A stretch of 50,491 nucleotides of DNA from Actinomycetes bacterium (lineage in GTDB: Bacteria > Actinomycetota > Actinomycetes > Nanopelagicales > Nanopelagicaceae): assembly GCA_025355765.1 (NCBI GenBank), contig JANXZB010000075.1:1-50491 (forward strand). Reading direction: 5' to 3'. How positions within the stretch are numbered: the stretch's first letter is position 1; every line of letters begins with the position of its first letter. Positions 33,971 to 41,436 of this stretch are shown here, piece after piece. The notes beneath the pieces are model-generated. The model searched no databases. It was not told where the DNA came from and worked only from the letters and a program-made list of their open reading frames with translations. Made by a program: the position numbers and the translations under genes.

Positions 33971-35757
33971 ATGAATGAAATGACCGTACCTGCCCTCGTT
34001 CCTGCGGCCACGGCCGGAAATCTCACAAATCTGGTAGCCGAAAGGGCGTGGTTTGAACCAGAGCGCATCATGCTCTCGCGCCCTCTGGGACAAGGATGGC
34101 AAGAGGTTACGGCTCGAGAATTCGAATCTGAGGTGCGTGCTGCCGCTAAGGGCCTGATCGCCGCCGGAGTTCAAATTGGAGATCGAGTCGCCATCATGGC
34201 GCGCACCCGATACGAGTGGACGATTTTGGATTTTGCAATTTGGTTTGCGGGCGGCTGCGTCGTTCCGATTTTCGAAACCTCATCCGCAGATCAAGTCGAA
34301 TGGATCCTTAGCGATTCTGGTGCCGTTGCGATCATCGTCGAAACTCCAACTCATCGCGACCTGGTATCGACTGTTCTTCCAGCACACACCAAGAAAATGT
34401 GGACCATCACTGAAGAGGCGATGCATATTCTCAGCACCAGCGGCGAAGGTGTATCCGATGAAGAAATCGACCGTCGGCGAAACGCTTCGGTTCCTGACAC
34501 TCTTGCCACACTGATCTACACCTCTGGCACCACTGGAAAACCCAAGGGCGTACAGCTAACCCACGGCAACTTCCTCGCCGAATGCGGCAACGTAGTTCAA
34601 GGCGCACCTGATCTCTTTCTAAAACCCGGAGGATCAACTCTCCTATTCCTACCCGTTGACACGTCTTTGGACGAATGGTGCAAATTGGGGCCGTCAGCTC
34701 CGGATTGCATATGGCGCATTGCGGCGACCCGAGCACGCGGCTTGCCATCGATTTGGGCTCCTTCAAACCAACCTTCGTTCTGGCAGTTCCACGCATCTTT
34801 GAAAAAATCTATAACGGAGCCGAAGCACACGCCGAGGCGGGCGGCAAAGGCGGGATCTTCCGAAAGGCCGCTGGCGTCGCTATCGCATACAGCCAAGCAA
34901 TCGACAAGGGCAAGATACCTCTACCACTGCTGATCAAGCATCGCCTCTTCGACAAATTGGTTTTTTCCAAGATACGTACTGGTATGGGCGGACGAGTTGA
35001 AGCCGCAATCTCTGGAGGCGCTCCATTAGGAGAACGCCTCGGTCACTTCTACCGAGGCGCCGGAATTAGAATTCTTGAAGGATATGGATTAACCGAGACC
35101 ACTGCCGGCGCAACACTCAACCTCAGCGACCATCTGCGAATTGGATCCGTTGGGCGACCAATTCCAGGCACGTCGATCCGCATTGATGATGACGGCGAAG
35201 TGTTGATCAAGGGCCCGATCGTCATGCGCGGTTACTGGCAAAACGATGCCGCCAACGCCGAAGTCTTCACAGAGGATGGCTGGTTCAAGACCGGCGACCT
35301 GGGACGCCTTGACGACGAAGGTTTCCTTTTCATTGTGGGGCGAAAGAAAGAATTAATTGTGACCTCGGGAGGCAAAAACGTTGCTCCCGCCGTCCTTGAA
35401 GATCGAATTCGCGCTCATCCTCTCGTGAGCCAATGCGTTGTCGTGGGTGACAACAAGCCATTCATCGCGGCCCTTATTACTCTTGACCTGGATGCTCTCA
35501 AGCCATGGGTCGCAATACACAAGAAAGAGTGGACCTCCGTTGCAGAACTCGCAAAGGACCCTGACCTCATCGCAGTTATCCAAACCGGCGTGGACGAGGC
35601 AAATAAGGCCGTCAGTCGTGCCGAATCAGTCCGCAAATTCACAATTCTCCCCGTGGATTTCACGATAGCGGGCGGACAACTCACGGCGAAGCTCTCCATC
35701 AAGCGACACGTAGTTGCTAAGGAATTCGCCGATGAGATCGAAGCGCTCTACAACTAA
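33971..35757 (+). pseudogene. fadD15: Long-chain acyl-CoA synthetase (FadD15-type), split by a single-base frameshift
   Basis: An AMP-forming acyl-CoA ligase in two frames. The first frame holds the N-terminal domain and the P-loop YTSGTTGKPKG; the second holds FARMVQIG-type helix remnants, GGAPLGERLGHFYRGAG, GYGLTETTAG, KTGDLGRLDDEG and the C-terminal GRKKELIVTSGGKNVAP with the catalytic-Lys region. The family sequence is continuous if one base is added near 34652-34661, where P-(L/V)-A-H-V-F is expected; then the product is about 595 residues, the normal length. All catalytic motifs survive on both sides. It is either a recent mutation or an assembly error. Family members activate long-chain fatty acids with ATP and CoA. 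Confidence 0.85.
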
Positions 35758-35766
35758 AACACATTT

Positions 35767-36384
35767 ATGACGGAATCTGATCTGGGGCAAACGGATGCTC
35801 GCGCGCGCTTGGCGCGTGAGCTGCACGACGGGATCGCACAGGACTTAGTCGGAGTTGGATATTGCCTCGATCTGATCTTGGCAAATCCGGAAACCACTAT
35901 CGATGCCCGCTCCCAGTTGAGAACACTGCGGTTCACAATAACTGAGCTCATCGACAAAGTGCGCAGGGAAGTTTATTTCCTTCGCCAAGCCTCCACCCTG
36001 AACCTTGCAGATGAGATCCGAAATACCGCCCAAACTCTCTGCGTCGGAATCGAACTGAAGATCGAACTCGATGAAGAGATGCCTCCGTTGGATTCTGAGC
36101 TCTCTTATGAGATCTATCGAATTGCTCAAGAGGCTCTCCGGAATGTTGCCACCCACGCGCTGGCGACATCAGTGACTATCTCTTTGATCCATGCTGAGAA
36201 TGTACTCGAGCTTCGAATTAGCGATGACGGAGTTGGCGGAGCAGAAACCTCCGGGACGCGATACGGAATTCAAGGTATTCGCGATCGAGCATTGGCTATC
36301 AACTCCTCAGTTGAGATCCAATCAGATTCGAAAGGCACCCGCATCGTGCTCCAAGTACCCATTGAAGAACATGCCAGCATCTAA
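35767..36384 (+). CDS. Sensor-less histidine kinase (HisKA_3/NarL-type)
   Basis: A 205-residue cytosolic kinase consisting only of a HisKA_3 dimerisation domain, with phospho-acceptor His 20 in RELHDGIAQDL, and an HATPase_c domain (N-box EALRNVATHA, G1 DDGVGG, G2 YGIQGIRDRA). There is no N-terminal sensor or membrane helix, so the signal must come through another protein or directly to the core. It follows fadD by nine bases and overlaps the response-regulator gene by 14. Confidence 0.85.
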   Translation: MTESDLGQTDARARLARELHDGIAQDLVGVGYCLDLILANPETTIDARSQLRTLRFTITELIDKVRREVYFLRQASTLNLADEIRNTAQTLCVGIELKIELDEEMPPLDSELSYEIYRIAQEALRNVATHALATSVTISLIHAENVLELRISDDGVGGAETSGTRYGIQGIRDRALAINSSVEIQSDSKGTRIVLQVPIEEHASI

Positions 36385-37012
36385 TCATCAAATTTCAGTC
36401 CTGCTCATCGATGATCATCAAGTTGTCCGCGACGGACTTCGCACGGCTCTGCAAAACGAAGGATTCAACGTAATCGGCGAAGCCGCTACAAAGAACGAGG
36501 CCTTCGCCCAAATTGCCCACAAGGATCCGCATGTCATCATCGTCGACCTCAACCTCCCCGATGGGAGCGGATTGGAATTGATTACATGGGCCAGGCGTGT
36601 ATCCCCCACCATCGGCATCGTCGTTCTGACACTCAATGACGACGATGTTCATTTGATCGCATGTCTCGAAGCGGGAGCAAGCGCGTATGTACTCAAGAGT
36701 GATCCCGTCAAGGAAGTTGTGGCGGCGGTTTCACATTCCTACACTTCGCCTCTGAGTTTTACCGGAAAGGGACTCAGTGCAGCGCTCATGCGCAAAGACA
36801 ATGGTTTCAGTTTGACTCCGCGCGAACTCGAGGTCCTGGCACTGTTGCCGAAGGGAAAATCATCGGCACAGATTGCATCAGAGTTATTTATTAGCGAAGC
36901 AACTGTTAAAACTCATCTATCTTCGATTTATCGAAAACTCTCAGTTGCAAATCGGAGTCAAGCGGTGGCACTGGCAATCAATCACGGGCTTGTATTTTCA
37001 AATCCCAAGTAA
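36371..37012 (+). CDS. NarL/LuxR-family response regulator
   Basis: A 213-residue regulator. The receiver domain has the acidic pair DD at 14-15, phospho-Asp 59 in VDLNLPDGSG and Lys near 107 (YVLKSD). The C-terminal LuxR HTH reads LTPRELEVLALLPKGKSSAQIA, then EATVKTHLSSIYRKL. It is the obvious partner of the upstream kinase. A longer frame starting at 36191 is antisense-free but lies within the kinase gene; the ATG at 36371 begins the receiver domain. Its 3' end overlaps the convergent mannosyltransferase gene by 15 bases. Confidence 0.88.
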   Translation: MPASNHQISVLLIDDHQVVRDGLRTALQNEGFNVIGEAATKNEAFAQIAHKDPHVIIVDLNLPDGSGLELITWARRVSPTIGIVVLTLNDDDVHLIACLEAGASAYVLKSDPVKEVVAAVSHSYTSPLSFTGKGLSAALMRKDNGFSLTPRELEVLALLPKGKSSAQIASELFISEATVKTHLSSIYRKLSVANRSQAVALAINHGLVFSNPK

Positions 37013-38137
37013 CTGAGCAAATTTCGCCGACCAAATTTCCCACGTCCAACCAGTTGCGACCCATTCATTTCCTGCCGCACCCATTGCATTCCTCTTGGCA
37101 GGATCGGATAGCACCCGCACAATTGCCGCCGCGATTTCGTTGATATTAGTTCCGTCGACAACGATGCCCGTTACCCCGTCCACCACTGCATCTGGGGCAC
37201 CGCCGGAATTGCCCGCGATTACTGGAAGCCCACACCCACTAGCTTCCAAATAGACAATACCAAGTCCCTCCACTTCGAGCCCAGCCATCCGTGAACGAGA
37301 GGGCATCGCGAAAATATCACCGCACCTAAAATATTCAGGAAGTTGGCGATATTGCACACGCCCAACGAATGTGACTAAGTCTTGGACTTTCTGCTCTTCC
37401 ACCATCTTCTCGAGGGATTTTCGATACTTTCCTTCCCCGACTAGCAACAGGTGAACATTGGGGATCATCTTGCGGATGAGCGGCAAGGCCTGAATGAGGC
37501 GATCTTGCCCCTTGCGAGGAACCAATCGACCAACGCTCACGACCACAGAGTTCTCAGAAAGACCAAGTTCATTGCGCAATTTGCTGGGGTTCGCATTTGG
37601 GTGAAAGTGCGAGATATCTATCCCTGGTGCAATGCGGACCATGGCTTCTCGTGCCTTCGGGGAGAGAGCCGCGGAAATGCTCCGTTTTGTGAAGTCCCCC
37701 AAATACGTGAGGACATCAACGCTTTCACCTACTCGGTGAATCGCCAGATTGAACGGAAAGACCTTAGCCCACCAGACTTCGTGGCCATGCGTCAAAGATA
37801 TGATCCGCGATATTCCCGCCTTGCGCAGAGTCGTAGCAAGCAGACCAAGCGGAGCCGCGGCACCGAAGCAAGCCACCGCGCAATTTTCTTGTTGGACTAG
37901 CTTTTTCAGCGCTTTTCCTACTCGGGGTGTTGGCAGCAACATCCTGGATCGATCGCGAATGACTCTGAGTCCGTAATCTGCCAACCACTTGGAGTCATAC
38001 TCTGATGTGTCACCTTGTGAGGAGGTGTAGACAGTCACCGAGCCTGATGGAAGACGTTCGACCAATCCCATGATGAAGGATTCAATTCCGCCTGCACGAG
38101 GGCCGAAATCATTTGTTACGAACAATATTTTCTTCAT
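36998..38137 (-). CDS. pimB: GT4-family mannosyltransferase, PimB'-like
   Basis: A 379-residue GT-B glycosyltransferase with the N-terminal FVTNDFGPRAGGIESF typical of GDP-mannose-dependent PimB'/MgtB enzymes, a nucleotide-sugar segment SVGRLVPRKGQDRLIQAL and the EX7E motif in EGLGIVYLEASGCGLPVI. PimB' adds the second mannose to phosphatidylinositol monomannoside on the cytoplasmic face. Supporting context is an ino1 gene nearby and neighbours FadD15 and an NlpC/P60 enzyme, as around M. tuberculosis Rv2188c. It starts one base after the endopeptidase stop. Confidence 0.82.
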   Translation of the reverse strand: MKKILFVTNDFGPRAGGIESFIMGLVERLPSGSVTVYTSSQGDTSEYDSKWLADYGLRVIRDRSRMLLPTPRVGKALKKLVQQENCAVACFGAAAPLGLLATTLRKAGISRIISLTHGHEVWWAKVFPFNLAIHRVGESVDVLTYLGDFTKRSISAALSPKAREAMVRIAPGIDISHFHPNANPSKLRNELGLSENSVVVSVGRLVPRKGQDRLIQALPLIRKMIPNVHLLLVGEGKYRKSLEKMVEEQKVQDLVTFVGRVQYRQLPEYFRCGDIFAMPSRSRMAGLEVEGLGIVYLEASGCGLPVIAGNSGGAPDAVVDGVTGIVVDGTNINEIAAAIVRVLSDPAKRNAMGAAGNEWVATGWTWEIWSAKFAQLLGI

Positions 38138-39151
38138 TTAGAACCGACGCGCGGCGACAAGTCGCAGACTTCCGAAGTAGGAACCAAATGACTCCACTCG
38201 AACGCGCGCACCCGTGTGAGGAGCATCCACCATTCTGCCTCCGCCGAGATAAATTCCGTTGTGCGAAATCGGTGAACCGAAGAAGACCATATCTCCAGGG
38301 CGAAGTGCGTTGAGGGGGACTCTTTTGCCGTAATTGGATTGCGCGGCTGCCGAGTGAGGAAGAGAGACACCAGCGGCTTGATAGGCGCGCATGGTAAGGC
38401 CCGAACAATCCCAGTAGATCATTCCGGCCGCACCAAAAACGTAGAGATCGCCAATTTGCTTAAGTGCGAATTTGATCGCGATTCCCCCGCGACCCGAACC
38501 TTTTCCTACTCCCTTGGCAAATGCCAGCGACGACTTCTGTTCATCGTCATTCGCCTTGGCGGTGAGTTTGGCAAGACGAATCCGATCGGCTTTTTTCAAC
38601 TTCGACAAGAGCCGCTCGACATCTTTGAGTTTTGAATTCGCGAGTGCAGTCTGCGCAGCTAGTCGGGCTTGGGTCGCCCGCACCAGAGAGAGTTTGTCGT
38701 TGACCGTTAACGTCGTCGCATCTAGTCGTTGTCTGGCAGCGGCGTAGCGATGGAGTTGAAGAGATTTACGCCTGGTAATTGAGTCTAAGGAACCGGCCGA
38801 GGATAAGTAGAGCGTCGGATCTGAAGAGAAGAGAAGTTCCAACCCTTGGCTTAGGCCACCGGATTGGTACTGGGCGATAGCAATGGCGCCTAGGGATTTT
38901 CGCAGTTGGGTCACGCTTGCCCCTTGGACAGCTGCTTGCTGGCGAATCCCCGAAAGAGTGCGGGTGAGCTGTTGAAGTTGGACTTTGGCGGCCTGGGCTC
39001 CCTCGGCGGATGCTGCTGCCTGTTCCTGAAGGGCGACGATTTGGCGCTGTACGTCCTGCAACGAAGGGGCGGCAAGTGCCGGAGTAGTGGATGCGATCCC
39101 CATCAAGGTCGTGAGGGCAAGGAGCACCCTGACCACCTTGGCTGATTTCAT
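38138..39151 (-). CDS. Secreted NlpC/P60 peptidoglycan endopeptidase (RipC/RipA-like)
   Basis: A 337-residue protein. A Sec signal peptide (VLLALTTLMGIASTTPALA) is followed by a coiled-coil region at about 30-200 with many Gln, Ala and Lys, and then an NlpC/P60 domain. The catalytic triad is Cys 249 (WDCSGL), His 297 (SHNGIYLG) and probably His 312 (DAPHTG). It cuts D-Glu-diaminopimelate bonds in septal peptidoglycan in related species; the coiled coil is typically autoinhibitory or binds an FtsEX-like partner. The ATG at 39151 is six bases from a -10 box with a good -35, so its mRNA is probably leaderless. Confidence 0.88.
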   Translation of the reverse strand: MKSAKVVRVLLALTTLMGIASTTPALAAPSLQDVQRQIVALQEQAAASAEGAQAAKVQLQQLTRTLSGIRQQAAVQGASVTQLRKSLGAIAIAQYQSGGLSQGLELLFSSDPTLYLSSAGSLDSITRRKSLQLHRYAAARQRLDATTLTVNDKLSLVRATQARLAAQTALANSKLKDVERLLSKLKKADRIRLAKLTAKANDDEQKSSLAFAKGVGKGSGRGGIAIKFALKQIGDLYVFGAAGMIYWDCSGLTMRAYQAAGVSLPHSAAAQSNYGKRVPLNALRPGDMVFFGSPISHNGIYLGGGRMVDAPHTGARVRVESFGSYFGSLRLVAARRF

Positions 39152-39157
39152 CTCGTC

Positions 39158-39186
39158 AGGTTAACGGGGCATCCCTGTCGACTCAA
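39158..39186 (-). promoter_or_regulatory. Leaderless promoter of the NlpC/P60 gene
   Basis: Minus-strand TTGAGT (39186-39181), 17-base spacer, TAACCT (39163-39158), then GACGAG and the ATG at 39151. This is the most complete -35/-10/start arrangement among the leaderless candidates. Confidence 0.65.
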
Positions 39187-39214
39187 CCTGGCCAGGGGGT
39201 GGCAAACCTTGGAA

Positions 39215-39391
39215 TTAGCCCAGAACGGCCTTCTGGAAGCGCATGGGAGGCACAATCCCGCGTGAGGAGAGCAATCCGATGGCCTCAACAGTCTTCTCGC
39301 TCACATCTTCGGCCGGAGCCAATAGAAAGGTAACCACGCAATCTTGGCAGGCAATATCTCGCACAACGCAGGTATCGCAGTCGATGATCAT
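39215..39391 (-). CDS. Small conserved cysteine-rich protein (58 residues)
   Basis: A short frame that starts MIIDCDTCVVRDIACQDCVV and ends MRFQKAVLG. It has four cysteines in the first 18 residues (5, 8, 15, 18; two CxxC pairs), which suggests a small metal-binding knuckle. I recall near-identical small proteins next to NlpC/P60 genes in other Actinobacteria, without known function. The ATG at 39391 is exactly six bases from TAGCGT, as expected for a leaderless gene, which strengthens the call. It is divergent from the RibD-like gene. Confidence 0.75.
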   Translation of the reverse strand: MIIDCDTCVVRDIACQDCVVTFLLAPAEDVSEKTVEAIGLLSSRGIVPPMRFQKAVLG

Positions 39392-39397
39392 GACTGC

Positions 39398-39403
39398 ACG
39401 CTA
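39398..39403 (-). promoter_or_regulatory. -10 box of a leaderless promoter (58-residue gene)
   Basis: Minus-strand TAGCGT, then GCAGTC, then the ATG at 39391. Confidence 0.55.
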
Positions 39404-39430
39404 GCAAGGCCCACTGACATTTTCGCGGGT

Positions 39431-39436
39431 TAGAGT
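39431..39436 (+). promoter_or_regulatory. -10 box of a leaderless promoter (RibD-like gene)
   Basis: TAGAGT, then TCGCCC, then the ATG at 39443. With the box at 39398-39403 it makes a back-to-back promoter pair within 51 bases. Confidence 0.55.
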
Positions 39437-39442
39437 TCGCCC

Positions 39443-39952
39443 ATGGCCGTGATCGCATCCCTGGTGCTTGGCGCCGATGGCTCCAGCACTTTCCTCGGGA
39501 CCTCCGACACCGTCACAACCCCTATCGACCGTCAGCGCTTTCTGGCTAGGCGCCGGCTATGCGATGCGATCCTCATCGGCGGCAACACTGCTCGAAATGA
39601 GCGATACGAAAAAACCCCAGTCCCCCTCGCCATCCTTTCTCACACGCGCCCCAGCGTCCTGGACCAGAACCCAAAAGCCCACTGGTGGACCCTTTCACCA
39701 GTTGAGGCAGTTGCACGGGCTCGTTGGGAATTTGGCAGCACCCTCTCCATTGAGGGTGGGATTTCCTTGATCTCTGAACTCCTGGACGCCCAATTGATTT
39801 CGCAACTGGAGCTAAGCATCACCTCGCACGTCGGCGGGGAATACAAAGTGGATTACCTGGATCTACTTGCTCATTTTGAGAAGATCGAGACCGAGGAATT
39901 GGAAGCAACGATCTTTCACACGGGCACCTTTCCAATCAAGACCCAGAGATAA
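39443..39952 (+). CDS. RibD C-terminal-domain (DHFR-like) reductase
   Basis: A 169-residue stand-alone RibD_C domain, shorter than usual (about 200-240). Visible segments are MAVIASLVLGADG, the RRLCDAILIGGNTARNERY nucleotide-contact region (key part ILIGGNTARNE) and SIEGGISLISELL. Such proteins reduce pyrimidines or other small molecules with NADPH; a riboflavin role is not shown because no riboflavin genes are near. Its last 17 bases overlap the convergent EamA gene. Confidence 0.75.
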   Translation: MAVIASLVLGADGSSTFLGTSDTVTTPIDRQRFLARRRLCDAILIGGNTARNERYEKTPVPLAILSHTRPSVLDQNPKAHWWTLSPVEAVARARWEFGSTLSIEGGISLISELLDAQLISQLELSITSHVGGEYKVDYLDLLAHFEKIETEELEATIFHTGTFPIKTQR

Positions 39953-40775
39953 TCGCAACTCCAACGACGGCTAGGGCTATTCCAACGTACTGAACACGAT
40001 GCAATCTCTCGTGGAGAATCTTGAAGGCCAAGATAGCCGTCATGATCGGAAAGAGCGAACCCAGAACCATTACGATCGAAACGAGTCCACGGGTTGATGC
40101 GATACCTAAAAGGAGGTTGGCCGAAAAGTCTGCGACGCCGACAAAGATTAATTGTCGAAGATGTGAAGGCTTGATCCCTCCCACGCTGCGATACTTGAGC
40201 GCGATGGATGAAGAGATTAAAAACGTCGTAAGGCGCATTGTCACCATTGTCATAAGCGCGCTTGAGACAGAGCCTTTCGCCATGAAGACAAGTGCGGTCC
40301 CAAATCCCGCAGCAGCGCCTACGGCAAAAAGCACAGGGCGCAGCGGCAGCCCTTGTGAAATCTCGGGCCCACTCGCGCAAAAAGCGCCGATGAGTGCGAC
40401 AGCAATGCCGATTCCTTTGACGTAAGGCACGTGCTCGCCAGATAGAAGAGCGACAGTCACCGGAATGATTGCGCAGAGCGAACTAATCGGTGAGACAACT
40501 CCCATACGACCGCTAGCCAACCCCGCATACAACATGACAAGTCCGAGATACCCAGTAATACCTGCGATTACCGCCGGAATGAAGTACCCGCCATGTCCAA
40601 AAGCAGGAGCCCTCCATTGCTCGGTGATAACGACAATCATCAAACCGAAAAGCAATCCAATGGCTTGCGACATCCCTGTCACCGCAATTGCGGGAAGTCG
40701 CTTGGCCAATCGCCCGCCTTCAAAATCCGCACTGCCCCATAGCAAAGATGAGAACAGCGCAAGGAAGATGGCCAT
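39936..40775 (-). CDS. EamA/DMT-family transporter
   Basis: A 279-residue protein with ten hydrophobic helices in two EamA repeats, the second ending in the typical GSLFPIMTAILAFKILHERLHRVQYVGIALAVVGVA (key part FPIMTAILAFKILHERL). Small-molecule export, substrate unknown. The ATG at 40775 lies seven bases from TAGCCT. It is divergent from the DUF3000 gene with 61 bases between. Confidence 0.82.
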   Translation of the reverse strand: MAIFLALFSSLLWGSADFEGGRLAKRLPAIAVTGMSQAIGLLFGLMIVVITEQWRAPAFGHGGYFIPAVIAGITGYLGLVMLYAGLASGRMGVVSPISSLCAIIPVTVALLSGEHVPYVKGIGIAVALIGAFCASGPEISQGLPLRPVLFAVGAAAGFGTALVFMAKGSVSSALMTMVTMRLTTFLISSSIALKYRSVGGIKPSHLRQLIFVGVADFSANLLLGIASTRGLVSIVMVLGSLFPIMTAILAFKILHERLHRVQYVGIALAVVGVAIISGS

Positions 40776-40782
40776 GTGCCGA

Positions 40783-40788
40783 AGGCTA
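40783..40788 (-). promoter_or_regulatory. -10 box of a probable leaderless promoter (EamA gene)
   Basis: Minus-strand TAGCCT, seven bases, then the ATG at 40775. Confidence 0.45.
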
Positions 40789-40824
40789 CCGCCCCGCCTC
40801 CCACCTTTGGCCCGTAGTTGTCCT

Positions 40825-40830
40825 TACATT
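40825..40830 (+). promoter_or_regulatory. -10 box of a leaderless promoter (DUF3000 gene)
   Basis: TACATT, then GAGGTA, then the GTG at 40837. GAGG is present but lies too close to the GTG to act as a normal Shine-Dalgarno. Confidence 0.5.
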
Positions 40831-40836
40831 GAGGTA

Positions 40837-41433
40837 GTGGACGCAAATGGTTTTGGAAAAGTAGTCGACGTCCTGCGCGCCTTTACTCCCCGCGCGGAGA
40901 TACTTCTCGAAGAGGTTCCCGCGCCGCAAAAATTAGCAGCATTCTCCTACGCCTTATCTGCAGACGTCAGCAACGGCTTGGTTGGAGATGCCGAAGACGA
41001 AATTGCATCAGGTCGCTTCGTTCTTCTTCACGAACCGGGTGGTCAAGAAACTTGGGAAGGCGAATTCCGCTGCGTTACCTACGTTCGCGCCGATGTAGAC
41101 GTTGCGATGCAAGAGGATCCCCTTCTCCCCGAGGTCGGTTGGAATTGGCTTTTGGAATCTCTCTCCCTTGCTGGATGCAAATACGTCGCCGCAAGTGGGA
41201 CAGTGACTCGAGTTGCCAGCGCCTCATTTGGAAAACTCTCCCCGCGAAGCGATGAAGCAGAAATTGAAATCCGCGCATCGTGGACTCCACTGGTCTCAAG
41301 CCCCAATGACATTCGAACGCACATAACGGGTTGGTCCACTCTCCTCGCAGAGCTATCAGGTCTCCAGCCAGTTCCCGAGGGCGTGACCGCAATCAATCCA
41401 CAAGCGAACATAAATAATCGTGGTCGCCGTTAA
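40837..41433 (+). CDS. DUF3000-family protein
   Basis: A 198-residue protein that matches the actinobacterial DUF3000 family: FVLLHEPGGQETWEGEFRCVTYVRADVD (key part GGQETWEGEFRCV), VGWNWLLESL and a C-terminal ASWTPL segment. The function is unknown; it is almost always next to the RNase D gene, as here (three bases apart). A much longer frame opens at 40465, but that part is antisense to the EamA gene. The GTG at 40837 fits the family N-terminus and the leaderless spacing. Confidence 0.82.
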   Translation: MDANGFGKVVDVLRAFTPRAEILLEEVPAPQKLAAFSYALSADVSNGLVGDAEDEIASGRFVLLHEPGGQETWEGEFRCVTYVRADVDVAMQEDPLLPEVGWNWLLESLSLAGCKYVAASGTVTRVASASFGKLSPRSDEAEIEIRASWTPLVSSPNDIRTHITGWSTLLAELSGLQPVPEGVTAINPQANINNRGRR

Positions 41434-41436
41434 TCA

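Noticed and set aside
40465-40836. N-terminal extension of the DUF3000 protein from 40465
   Set aside because: The extension is antisense to the EamA transporter gene and has proline/arginine-rich shadow composition; family similarity begins after the GTG at 40837.
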